A program made the translations under genes and the position numbers. From positions 1,178,001 to 1,242,000 of the forward strand of contig NC_020813.1 of the NCBI RefSeq assembly GCF_000348725.1: 64,000 bases of DNA. Reading direction: 5' to 3'. Under the pieces are notes generated by a model. The model did not search any database. It saw only the letters and a program-made list of their open reading frames with translations, and was not told the DNA's origin. This DNA is from Pseudobdellovibrio exovorus JSS (lineage in GTDB: Bacteria > Bdellovibrionota > Bdellovibrionia > Bdellovibrionales > Bdellovibrionaceae). Positions 34,703 through 42,774 of this stretch are shown here, piece after piece. The stretch's first letter is position 1. The number at the start of each line of letters is the position of its first letter.

Positions 34703-35521
34703 ATGCCGAGTATCTATAATTACACAGACTTTAAAGCTTTTTTAATCGACGAAATGCAGGAAAGAAGTCTTCGCAATAAACGCTATTCACTGCGGGCTTT
34801 TGCACGTGATTTGAATTTCAGTAATTCCAGATTGTCATACATATTAAATAAATCCGCAGGTATTAGTTTGGATACAGCAAGAAAAATGGCAAAGTCATTG
34901 GGGCTTTCTGATATGGAAAGAGAATACTTTGTTAATATCGTTCAAGCGAATTATGGGAGATCTAAAAAACTTCGTGTGGCTGCAGCCGAGCGGGTTAATT
35001 CTCAGATAAAAAGAAGAAATTTTAAATTATTTAAAACCAACTTCTCGGGCTTGTTGTCTGAATGGTACTATATGCCGTTGATGGAACTTGTGATCCTAAA
35101 GAAGGCTAAAAGTCTGAAATCATTATCTGCTATTTTGGGTGTTAAAGAGGTGGTGGTTAAAAAGGCCTTAAGACAGCTTGTAGATAACGGCTATCTACTT
35201 CAAAAAAATGACGATACTTATGAAAAGGTAAATGAATTTTTAAAAATAGATAGTTTTACCCCATCAGAGCAGATCCGTAACTTCCATAAGCAAATAATTA
35301 AAAGATCAGCGTCCGAGATTGAGCGCCAACAGATTGCAAATCGTAAGTACATGAGTGCCGTTTTCGGATTTAAGAAAGATCAACTGCAAGAGGCAAGGCA
35401 AGAGATTGAAAGAATGCAGATGGAATTTATGCAGAAGTTTGCTGTTTCAGATAGTGCGGACAGTGTGTACTGTGTGTCCATGCAATTCTTTGAATTGACA
35501 GAAGGACAAAATCCAAACTGA
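34703..35521 (+). CDS. TIGR02147-family regulator
   Basis: The 272-residue protein begins YNYTDFKAFLIDEMQERSLRN and has an N-terminal HTH with SLRAFARDLNFSNSRLSYILN, then GISLDTARKMAKSLGLSDMEREYF; these are hallmarks of the TIGR02147/DUF4423 family, known mainly from Fibrobacter and predatory bacteria. The C-terminal part is helical (EWYYMPLMELVILKKA, VVVKKALRQLVDNGYL) and could be a second winged helix. It probably regulates the secreted-protein gene 55 bases downstream. Confidence 0.85.
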   Translation: MPSIYNYTDFKAFLIDEMQERSLRNKRYSLRAFARDLNFSNSRLSYILNKSAGISLDTARKMAKSLGLSDMEREYFVNIVQANYGRSKKLRVAAAERVNSQIKRRNFKLFKTNFSGLLSEWYYMPLMELVILKKAKSLKSLSAILGVKEVVVKKALRQLVDNGYLLQKNDDTYEKVNEFLKIDSFTPSEQIRNFHKQIIKRSASEIERQQIANRKYMSAVFGFKKDQLQEARQEIERMQMEFMQKFAVSDSADSVYCVSMQFFELTEGQNPN

Positions 35522-35576
35522 AGAGAGTTAGATTTTTAAAGATGGATAAAGGCAAGAGTTTTGAGGAGAGCCATAA

Positions 35577-36323
35577 ATGTATAAAATGTTACTAAAGATC
35601 AGCACGACTATGATTTTACTATCATTTCAGTTCGCACTAGCGGCCACTGATAATAGCCTTGATGGGGGTAGTGTCGTTGGTGATGGTGGTACTATTGTAA
35701 TCTGTTCAGAGAAGACTCCTCGCTTCCTGAATGTAATGGAGAACTACTCTTATCAAAAGCAAGCGGCAGAAGACTATGCTCATTACAGAGCGGTTGAAAA
35801 TAAGCGCTCACGTACCGAATACATTGAAATTCTACAAAAGATTGCCGCAGAAAAAGTCGCAGCTTTAAAACAAGAAGGTTACAGGTATGCTGTCGATACC
35901 AATTTTGATCTTTTTAAAAACAAGGAATCTCTTATTCAGGATGTTTCGTCTTTGAAAGAAACCAAGGTTCGTACGCGCGGGGTGGTGTTTTCAGACGATT
36001 TCTCAAATCAATTGGGGTTTCAGGATTGTGATCTTAAAGTAGGAGCTGTTCGCCCTGTATTTGATTCCTATTTCTTTTACAATACTAAAAAAGATGTAAT
36101 TGAGTGGATAGATTCTTACTGTGGTGATCTGAGTCGACATGGATATGGCTGTATATTAATGGACTTCGACTTAGTTGCGTCTATGAGCCAATTAGACCAA
36201 GCGTGCTTTGTGACCCATGAAGTTTTAAGGGTGGTTTATCAAACCTATTCGAGTGCACTGCAGACACGCTATCGTCAAATGATAGCTGATATTTGCGTTG
36301 AAGCCGCTCGTCGTGTGCAATAA
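35577..36323 (+). CDS. Secreted protein of unknown function paired with a TIGR02147 regulator
   Basis: The 248-residue protein has a signal peptide (cleavage after ALA near residue 22) and then the motif GGSVVGDGGTIVICSE, a G-D/N-GG start seen in many secreted proteins of this group. Cys pairs (QDCDLKVG, DSYCGDLSRHGYGCIL, QACFVTHE) suggest disulphides. A HE pair in FVTHEVLR recalls a metal site but no full HExxH is present. A GAGGAG Shine-Dalgarno precedes the ATG. Likely in one operon with the regulator. Confidence 0.75.
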   Translation: MYKMLLKISTTMILLSFQFALAATDNSLDGGSVVGDGGTIVICSEKTPRFLNVMENYSYQKQAAEDYAHYRAVENKRSRTEYIEILQKIAAEKVAALKQEGYRYAVDTNFDLFKNKESLIQDVSSLKETKVRTRGVVFSDDFSNQLGFQDCDLKVGAVRPVFDSYFFYNTKKDVIEWIDSYCGDLSRHGYGCILMDFDLVASMSQLDQACFVTHEVLRVVYQTYSSALQTRYRQMIADICVEAARRVQ

Positions 36324-36475
36324 GTCCCTAGCAATTTGTCACACTGTCGATGTCTTATACGTCTGACTCATTCCGAGACACACTATAAACGCATTGGGGT
36401 TGGCATTAGTGTTGTAAGCAGGTTCCTTCGAAACCGTTAACACATTAACAGCCTATTTCCTGAAAGGAATGCCCC

Positions 36476-36892
36476 ATGAAACATGTATTACTAAGTGTTG
36501 GATTGATTTTGTCATCTGTAGCTGCTCATGCTCAATTGAAAGAAGTTCCGGCTAATACGCTAGGCGCTTATAAAATTGCTGTTATTCAGCGTATTCAATC
36601 TATGGAGTGTTCGCGTGGTTTAAATGTTTCAAACATGATTGACGGGGCTACGAAGGCTTTAATTGATGAATCTAGCGCTCAACCCGTCATAACATTTATT
36701 GTGGATGCTGGTGTTGTTGGGCGTGGGATAGTGGAAGTTGTCAGCACGGATTACAACACGATCAGCAGCGCGACAGCGCGCTATCAGAGCTTAGTTAACG
36801 TAGATGTGAGCCAAGATATTCGCAATCCTATCATCGAGCAAAGATGGGTAGATATGACCGCAGCGACATCGTGTACATCACAAGCTAAATAA
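36476..36892 (+). CDS. Small secreted protein of unknown function
   Basis: The 138-residue protein has a signal peptide (ending AHA, residue about 19). The mature part contains two Cys (MECSRG and TSCTSQ) and beta-type sequence. GAAAGGAATG before the ATG supports the start. A 10-bp imperfect hairpin without a T run lies 20-50 bases after the stop. No family recognised. Confidence 0.7.
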   Translation: MKHVLLSVGLILSSVAAHAQLKEVPANTLGAYKIAVIQRIQSMECSRGLNVSNMIDGATKALIDESSAQPVITFIVDAGVVGRGIVEVVSTDYNTISSATARYQSLVNVDVSQDIRNPIIEQRWVDMTAATSCTSQAK

Positions 36893-37019
36893 TAGAGTCG
36901 TCAATCTATTAGACACCTGTCTTCTTATTTAAGGAGGCAGGTTCTAGAATCAATATATTGGATTTAGCTGCTTCAAAATGATTTAAATTCTAGGCCTGTT
37001 CATTGCAAACATCCTAGAT

Positions 37020-38300
37020 ATGTTGAAAAAGTATAAAAGCGCAGCCTTACTATTTATCTCGATTCAGGCACTGAGTGTATTTTCTTTTGCTGCGGAAATG
37101 CCTTTCTATCATGTCACGACAGAGGCCTCTGTTCTGCGTGATGCTCGTTTAGAAAATCCTATCAATATTCCAGAGGGTTCAAAGGTTAGCATTCAATCCC
37201 ACTATTTACGTGATAAACTAGGAACAGCATCACCAACTCAAGATCAAATCCAAAGACTTCTATTGAATCCGGGTGAAGCGTCTAGAGGACGCATTTCCAC
37301 GCGACGTTTTTACCATACAGGAAGTCGCACGCCACGCTATGACTATTTCTTTCCTGTGACGATCACTTTGCCTTCTGGTGAAGTTAAAGTCGGCGCTATG
37401 GCCTTGCAATACTATAATCGCTCGGGACAACTGGAGATCAAAAGAACAGATGGAGCTGATCCAAGCCGTTTTCAATCCGCTGAAATAACACAGCAAATTC
37501 GTAGTTTAGTGGATGATAATAAACCAGCGGAAACAGAAGCCTCTGTTTGTACAAACTGTGATAGCAGCCGCGGCGTTGAACAAGTTCGTGACTTACAAGT
37601 GGTGGCTGACAGAGCCCAAGCTGATGCCAGCGAAAGAACTTCTACTAATCTATGGCAGCGCTATCAGACATTTGCTCGCGAGTTTGCAAGTTCTCATCGT
37701 GTTACGCGTGCGAATGCCGGACAGATGAAAAGAACATTTGTAAGAAGCTTAATCAGTCGCTTTGGTGCGGCTGAAGCGGGTATTATTATGACAGCTTTAA
37801 CGGGCTATGCAGAAGCCCCACATCGTAATTCTAATAATGCACAAATGGCTGAAATCGCAGCTGTTATTAAAGTTATCGAAAATCGTGCGAGTTCAAAATT
37901 TAGTCGTCGCAGTCGTACATTACGTGATATCGGTGTGTCTGTAGATGCTGACGCACGCTTAACAAATGTATTAGCAGATTGGCAGTTTTCGGTGTGGAAT
38001 GACCGTGATCAAAACCTAGTTCGTATTTTAAGTTACCATCCTGAAAGAGCAGATAGCTTAACTCGCCGTAAAATGCAGTTGGCTTTTGAGTCTCAACAAT
38101 TAATGAAAACCAACCGTATTACATTCTCGGGTGCTATGAATAGTCCGACATTGCGTCACTACCATGCTAACTATGTAAATCCAAGCTGGAGACGTGCCGG
38201 TCAACAAGTTCGTAGCGCGATAGTTAATGTGAATGGCACAGCGGTGAATTTAGCTCAACAAAGTGGATCTCGCCATATTTTCTACACAGGAGTTCGCTAA
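37020..38300 (+). CDS. Secreted cell-wall hydrolase, SleB-like
   Basis: The 426-residue protein has a signal peptide (ending SFAAE) and an N-terminal domain of unknown type with a CTNC pair near residue 178. The C-terminal 190 residues match the SleB/Hydrolase_2 plan: TGYAEA with the catalytic Glu, AEIAAVIKVIENRAS, VLADWQFSVWNDRDQN, ATLRHYHANYVNPSW-like sequence and RHIFYTGVR at the end. It should be a lytic transglycosylase or amidase acting on peptidoglycan. It heads a three-gene unit with the two small envelope proteins that follow; the next ATG overlaps its stop by one base. Confidence 0.75.
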   Translation: MLKKYKSAALLFISIQALSVFSFAAEMPFYHVTTEASVLRDARLENPINIPEGSKVSIQSHYLRDKLGTASPTQDQIQRLLLNPGEASRGRISTRRFYHTGSRTPRYDYFFPVTITLPSGEVKVGAMALQYYNRSGQLEIKRTDGADPSRFQSAEITQQIRSLVDDNKPAETEASVCTNCDSSRGVEQVRDLQVVADRAQADASERTSTNLWQRYQTFAREFASSHRVTRANAGQMKRTFVRSLISRFGAAEAGIIMTALTGYAEAPHRNSNNAQMAEIAAVIKVIENRASSKFSRRSRTLRDIGVSVDADARLTNVLADWQFSVWNDRDQNLVRILSYHPERADSLTRRKMQLAFESQQLMKTNRITFSGAMNSPTLRHYHANYVNPSWRRAGQQVRSAIVNVNGTAVNLAQQSGSRHIFYTGVR

Positions 38301-38869
38301 TGAAGATTTGGGCGACAACGCTTCTAACTCTTTGTGTGGGCCTTTCTGCAGGAGCTCAAAATTTTCAATTGCAAAAATCTATTAAAAGACAGGCGATTGA
38401 TTGTAGTGCTGAAAAAAATGTAATTACATTTGCAAAAACAAATCAAAAGTATGTCCTCTATGATCAAAACTTAACGCCCGTTAAAGTAATGAAGTGTGAA
38501 AAGATAGAAGTATCGAAAGATTTGGTATTTTATAGCGTATTATTCGGTAGCCACATTCAAGAGACAAGTGGAACACAAAGGATACTGATCTATGAGTTGG
38601 CACAGCCGGCTTCAGGGAAAAGTATGAAAACAGTTCGCTCTGAAGTTGTAGATCAAGTCGAGCTAGCAGGGGACCCTGCCAGTGATAAATTTGAATTTGC
38701 GATTGAAACTCAGTGGGGACAGGATGCGAAAGACAAATCAGTCTTGTTACAAGTTCGAATTTATTCGAAAAAAGAAAAGCCAGAGCCTTTCTATTTAAAG
38801 TATAATGCTAAAAACGTCTGGTTTGAAAATGTTATCAGTGACACGAATGTTAAATCGACTCATAAATAG
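38300..38869 (+). CDS. Secreted protein of unknown function
   Basis: The 189-residue protein has a signal peptide (ending SAGAQN) and a beta-rich mature part with two Cys (AIDCSAEK, VMKCEK). ATG overlaps the stop of the hydrolase gene (TAATG), so the two are coupled and probably work together in the envelope. No family recognised. Confidence 0.7.
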   Translation: MKIWATTLLTLCVGLSAGAQNFQLQKSIKRQAIDCSAEKNVITFAKTNQKYVLYDQNLTPVKVMKCEKIEVSKDLVFYSVLFGSHIQETSGTQRILIYELAQPASGKSMKTVRSEVVDQVELAGDPASDKFEFAIETQWGQDAKDKSVLLQVRIYSKKEKPEPFYLKYNAKNVWFENVISDTNVKSTHK

Positions 38870-38871
38870 GA

Positions 38872-39279
38872 ATGCCTCCATTTAAAAAATATAAATTTGT
38901 ATTGGTGATAGCGATGGTTAGCGGTTTACTGCTCGGAGCCTGTTCTCATACATCACCCGAGCCAGTGGCCGAAAATCATATAACGATCCCAGCACAAGAA
39001 GGTTCTGCTATAGCGGTGCGCACGGAAAGCTATGCAAGGCCTCCTTATTCAGGTGCGACCTACTTCTTATATGAAAAAGACGGACAAGTGATCTGCACGA
39101 AGTTAAAAGTCTGCAATAAGTATAATGAATGCGAAACGACCTACAAATCCGGATTGTTTCGTGATGAAGAAGAAATGGAAGAGGGTGTTGAACCTTTTGA
39201 AAAAACGGAGTCTCAGGTGATCGCGCCAGAAAAGCTCAAGCTTCATCAGTGTCTTGAACTTCTAAAGAAAGAAAAGTAG
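38872..39279 (+). CDS. Small lipoprotein of unknown function
   Basis: The 135-residue protein has a lipoprotein leader with lipobox LGAC (Cys24). Four further Cys (ICTKLKVCNKYNEC and HQCLEL) could form disulphides. The ATG lies 2 bases after the stop of the gene before, so it is the third gene of the unit headed by the SleB-like hydrolase. The C terminus is acidic. Possibly a factor that positions the hydrolase; this is inference from context. Confidence 0.72.
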   Translation: MPPFKKYKFVLVIAMVSGLLLGACSHTSPEPVAENHITIPAQEGSAIAVRTESYARPPYSGATYFLYEKDGQVICTKLKVCNKYNECETTYKSGLFRDEEEMEEGVEPFEKTESQVIAPEKLKLHQCLELLKKEK

Positions 39280-39287
39280 TCGTTGGG

Positions 39288-39803
39288 TTATAGGCAAGGC
39301 ATAGTTTGAGCTTTGTGTGCGAGTTCTCGAGCGTATTCATTTTGATTACGTCCAGCCTTTGGTTCGACTTGTGCGACAGCGCAAGAGGAGTTTCCTTTAA
39401 GTTTGCTGACGATTAAGTAAGATGTATCGCGTCCCTCATCATTAGCTACGTTAATTCGGTGAATTAACGCTAAAGGTGAGCCGTCTTCCACAAGCCATTC
39501 GATAAACTTTGAAGGTACATCATGGAATCTCATAAAATGAGTGAGGCGAATAGTTCTGTTTTTATAAACAAGAGACAGTGAGTACCTTAAGTCACCACCT
39601 GAGATTTTGACTTTGTAATCACCTTGTCCAGAGCATTCCATGTCGAGCATGTCAATTTCTGCATCCAGATCATCCGTCGTGTCTTCGGTGACTGTGCAAT
39701 TTTCTTTTTCGATATTAGTTAAAACAAAAGGTGTAGCGTCCTCAGCCCAAGTCGTAATTGTTACAGTTAAAGTCAGCAATAAAGAAAGAAACGCTATTTT
39801 CAT
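39288..39803 (-). CDS. Secreted protein of unknown function
   Basis: ATG at 39803 is preferred over 39827 because a signal peptide starts there (MKIAFLSLLLTLTVTITTWA). The 171-residue product has Cys residues in CTVTEDTTDDLDAE, MECSGQG, SSCAVAQ and a final MPCL. The acidic segment TDDLDAEIDMLD is notable. Periplasmic location is likely. Convergent with the lipoprotein gene. No family recognised. Confidence 0.68.
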   Translation of the reverse strand: MKIAFLSLLLTLTVTITTWAEDATPFVLTNIEKENCTVTEDTTDDLDAEIDMLDMECSGQGDYKVKISGGDLRYSLSLVYKNRTIRLTHFMRFHDVPSKFIEWLVEDGSPLALIHRINVANDEGRDTSYLIVSKLKGNSSCAVAQVEPKAGRNQNEYARELAHKAQTMPCL

Positions 39804-39961
39804 ATAAACTCCGCTATTGAACACCACTATTGAACTTTGCTACCCAAGACAGTTATCGGTAAAAGTCAGGCGAAAGTTGATCTGTTTCGTTTTAGTACCT
39901 TTTAAAAAATGAAGGTCTAGCTTGTGAATAAAAAAATGCTTTTTTAAGCGGTTATTTTATA

Positions 39962-40858
39962 ATGGATAGCATGACTAAATATCATCTGATTTTCTTCGGG
40001 GTTTTGATTTCCTCTTTAACTGCACATGCCATTGATACACGAAATGAGTCTTCTAATTCAGCTTCTCCGTGTACTGTGCGTATGTCTAATATAGCTATTA
40101 GATCAAGTATGTCTTTTGGTAGTGGGGGAACGACAGGGTTTTGTTCGGGAACACTAGTGGCTCCGGATATCATCGTGACGGCAGCTCATTGTTTAAACGA
40201 AGCCGTTTCTTCGCGAATTTCAAATTTGAATGATCTGAAAAAGGGCGTTCGGTTGAATTTAGCGGTGGGAACTGAGATGTCATCTAACGTATACGAAGTA
40301 CAAAGTGGATCTGAAAGTACTGTTTTTAGTGACGACCTTGCGACCTATAGACAGCGTGAAAGATTTATTACTCAAGGCGATATTACTTTAGTGTCGAAAG
40401 ATTTTGTGGCGCTTAAGCTGACCACATCTGTACCTTCTTATAATAGTGAATTGTGTCCGCGCCTGCCATCTGCGGAAGACTGTGCGGCCTTTGCAGCTTT
40501 CGAAGCGAATGAACAGAAAGATTTGTCAACTTTGTCATCTACTTTTTATGCGACGTCATATTACGAAAATGGAGCTGGCGCTTCTAAGACACGCGCCAGT
40601 TATCCGAGCAATAGATTGATTTATATGAGGGCCCGTGAATTGAGTAAGCATAGCAAATATTTACACATCAGAGTTAACTTTGGACATGAAAATAATAACG
40701 CGCGTTTAGTAAAAGGCGATTCTGGAAGTGGATTGTTGTGGAAGTCAGGTGATGAGGAATTTCTTGTCGGAGTGCAATCTGCTGTAGAAACGGAAAATCG
40801 CAGCGTGGGAGTTTTTGCCCGAAGCTGCGATTTGGTAAATCATCCGAATTGGCCGTAA
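39962..40858 (+). CDS. Secreted trypsin-like serine protease (S1)
   Basis: The 298-residue protein has a signal peptide (ending AHA near residue 23). The catalytic triad is visible: H76 in VTAAHC, D147 in SKDFVALKL, and S254 in KGDSGSGLLW. The His-loop Cys pair (FCSGTLV and AAHC) is present. An insertion with CPRLPSAEDC lies in the middle. It should hydrolyse proteins outside the cytoplasm, a common trait of predatory bacteria. Single gene. Confidence 0.88.
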   Translation: MDSMTKYHLIFFGVLISSLTAHAIDTRNESSNSASPCTVRMSNIAIRSSMSFGSGGTTGFCSGTLVAPDIIVTAAHCLNEAVSSRISNLNDLKKGVRLNLAVGTEMSSNVYEVQSGSESTVFSDDLATYRQRERFITQGDITLVSKDFVALKLTTSVPSYNSELCPRLPSAEDCAAFAAFEANEQKDLSTLSSTFYATSYYENGAGASKTRASYPSNRLIYMRARELSKHSKYLHIRVNFGHENNNARLVKGDSGSGLLWKSGDEEFLVGVQSAVETENRSVGVFARSCDLVNHPNWP

Positions 40859-40867
40859 TCGGCGGAA

Positions 40868-41815
40868 CTAGTTGTTACAGTTACAGTCTTTGTTTAGCAA
40901 GCCACCTAAAGTGTTTGTAAGTCCTTTGGTGATGTCGTTTGTTGCTCCACCAACAGCTCCGACAACACCACTCACGATTCCACCAGCGCCACTTACAACT
41001 TGTCCCACTGGTTGTGTCACTCCGTTAACAACTTGGTCTAAGTTACCTACACCTGGAACACCTGGGATGATACCATTGTTACAGTCGTCATCGTTACCCC
41101 CACCATTCCCAAGGTTTAATAACCCACTTGTGATTTGTTCTACTGGCGGAGCTACAGGTCCTAAGATTCCTTGAGTTACAGTTCCAACTGTATCAATTAC
41201 TTGTCCAGTTAATTGATTTAGAGCATGGTCTTCATCAGAATCTTTTGGTTTTAAGATAAATAGATGTCCATCAATAAGTCTACCGCGTGAATCTGGGCTA
41301 CATCCAGGGGAAGCAGACGTCGCAATCTGACTACAGTCGCTTGAAAACTGAATGCTGGTGTAACTCGTTAAACCCAATCCACACCCTAAATCAAGATTTG
41401 CATTGATCAAGTCGACATTCTGGATATTTAAAGCGGTCAAAGCTTGGCTCACGATGTTGAGTTTGGCTCTTGCGATCGTTGGTAATAGAAGCCCGGGGAT
41501 GCCTTCGCAAGTGTTGCTGCCAATAAAGGTTTCGATAGTTTGTTCTAAGACATCTTCTTTAACTCGTAGAGTTTCACGCGTTGAATTGGCTCCATCAGGA
41601 ATACAGCGTTGCCATGTTCCATCGAATGAACAGGCATTTGTCGAAACTGGTGTTACTGGTGGAGGCGGTGGTGGATTTTGAGGGTCATCTGGATCTATTG
41701 GGATGACGCCTAAGCCTGTGTTCGAGCCGTCTGTAGTGAAGGCGACACGGGCGCAGCCTGAAAATGTTAAAGCGAAAGCTAAGATGAAAAGAGTAATAAG
41801 ATGGTTAGTGATCAT
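40868..41815 (-). CDS. Lipoprotein with Gly/Val-rich C-terminal repeats
   Basis: The 315-residue protein has lipobox FSGC (Cys21). A Pro-rich stretch (DPDDPQNPPPPPPVTPV) follows and then a Cys-containing domain. The final about 110 residues are built from Gly/Val/Ile-rich amphipathic segments (VTQGILGPVAPPVEQITSG, VVSGAGGIVSGVVGAVGG, LTNTLGGLL) and end CNCNN. AGGGGG gives a strong Shine-Dalgarno. The C-terminal segments may be membrane-active or aggregate-forming. No family recognised. Confidence 0.72.
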   Translation of the reverse strand: MITNHLITLFILAFALTFSGCARVAFTTDGSNTGLGVIPIDPDDPQNPPPPPPVTPVSTNACSFDGTWQRCIPDGANSTRETLRVKEDVLEQTIETFIGSNTCEGIPGLLLPTIARAKLNIVSQALTALNIQNVDLINANLDLGCGLGLTSYTSIQFSSDCSQIATSASPGCSPDSRGRLIDGHLFILKPKDSDEDHALNQLTGQVIDTVGTVTQGILGPVAPPVEQITSGLLNLGNGGGNDDDCNNGIIPGVPGVGNLDQVVNGVTQPVGQVVSGAGGIVSGVVGAVGGATNDITKGLTNTLGGLLNKDCNCNN

Positions 41816-42042
41816 AATAATTTCCCCCTGGTTCTTTAAGAACCTTTGTTATTTGAAAAAGCAAAGCACGGGCCGCACTCATCTAATTTTTATTTGTTTA
41901 CAACGGGAAGATATTCGTATTTAAAAGGAAAGGTTCCAAGAATACCCATGGAGTGAGTTGTAAAGGTTCCAAAGTGCCTCTTGTGTTTCAAAATGAAAAT
42001 GACAATTCGTATATTGCATCATAACTTCGATGCCGAGGAATT

Positions 42043-42732
42043 ATGTCCTATAAACTCTTTCTTTTCGATTTAGACGATACTTTATTGGATTTCAAAGAGT
42101 CCGAGAAACTCTCGTTTTCTTCAGTGATGCAAAGCTTAGGTATCCAATCTGATATGACGGCTCTTTTTTCTCAGTATCAAATTGAGAATCGAAAGCTTTG
42201 GACTGAGTTTGAAAAGGGTTTGATCACGCAGGAGTATTTAAAGGTTGAACGTTTTCGCCGTACATTGGAGCCTTTACAGGCAGCAGTAGATCCGCATTTG
42301 GTTGCCAAACGCTACTTAGAAGCTTTACCTGAATCCGTTGTTTTGATCGACGGAGCCGTTGAGATCTGTCGTGAATTGAGCGCTGCAGGTGAGGTCGGCA
42401 TTGTGACTAACGGAATCAGTGGCGTACAAAATCAGAGAATTGCTAAATCAGCTTTAGAGCCCTACATCAGTTTTATATGTGTTTCTGAGGACAGTGGTTA
42501 TGCTAAGCCAGATGTTCGTTTCTTTGATTACGCTCACAGCTTAAGACCTCATGTGCAAAAGGACGAAATGATTGTGATTGGGGATCGACTAGAAACTGAT
42601 ATCTTAGGTGCCCATAACTTCGGGACGGACTCGTGCTGGTTTAATCCCAAAAATGACAAAAGCATGGCCGCCGTGCAGCCAAAATACGAAGTTCAGAGTC
42701 TTTCTGAACTTCGTCGTTTTATTAAGTCATGA
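42043..42732 (+). CDS. HAD phosphatase, YjjG-like nucleotidase
   Basis: The 229-residue protein is a HAD hydrolase with motif I LFLFDLDDTLLDF (nucleophile and acid Asp), motif II GIVTNGIS, and motifs III/IV in AKPDVRFFDYA and VIGDRLETDILGA. A helical cap lies between motifs I and II. The DLDDTLLDF start and spacing match the YjjG subfamily, which removes phosphate from pyrimidine nucleoside monophosphates. Substrate is inferred. Confidence 0.88.
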   Translation: MSYKLFLFDLDDTLLDFKESEKLSFSSVMQSLGIQSDMTALFSQYQIENRKLWTEFEKGLITQEYLKVERFRRTLEPLQAAVDPHLVAKRYLEALPESVVLIDGAVEICRELSAAGEVGIVTNGISGVQNQRIAKSALEPYISFICVSEDSGYAKPDVRFFDYAHSLRPHVQKDEMIVIGDRLETDILGAHNFGTDSCWFNPKNDKSMAAVQPKYEVQSLSELRRFIKS

Positions 42733-42774
42733 GCTTAAATAATTAGATTTTGAGTATCCTGTGAACCTGTGGGA

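Noticed and set aside
36911-36945. Imperfect 10-bp hairpin after the small secreted protein gene
   Set aside because: Contains two wobble pairs and no T tract; not listed as a terminator.
41929-41972. 11-bp direct repeat AAAGGTTCCAA, 33 bp apart
   Set aside because: Short and isolated in A/T-rich intergenic DNA; no regulator linked. Could be chance.
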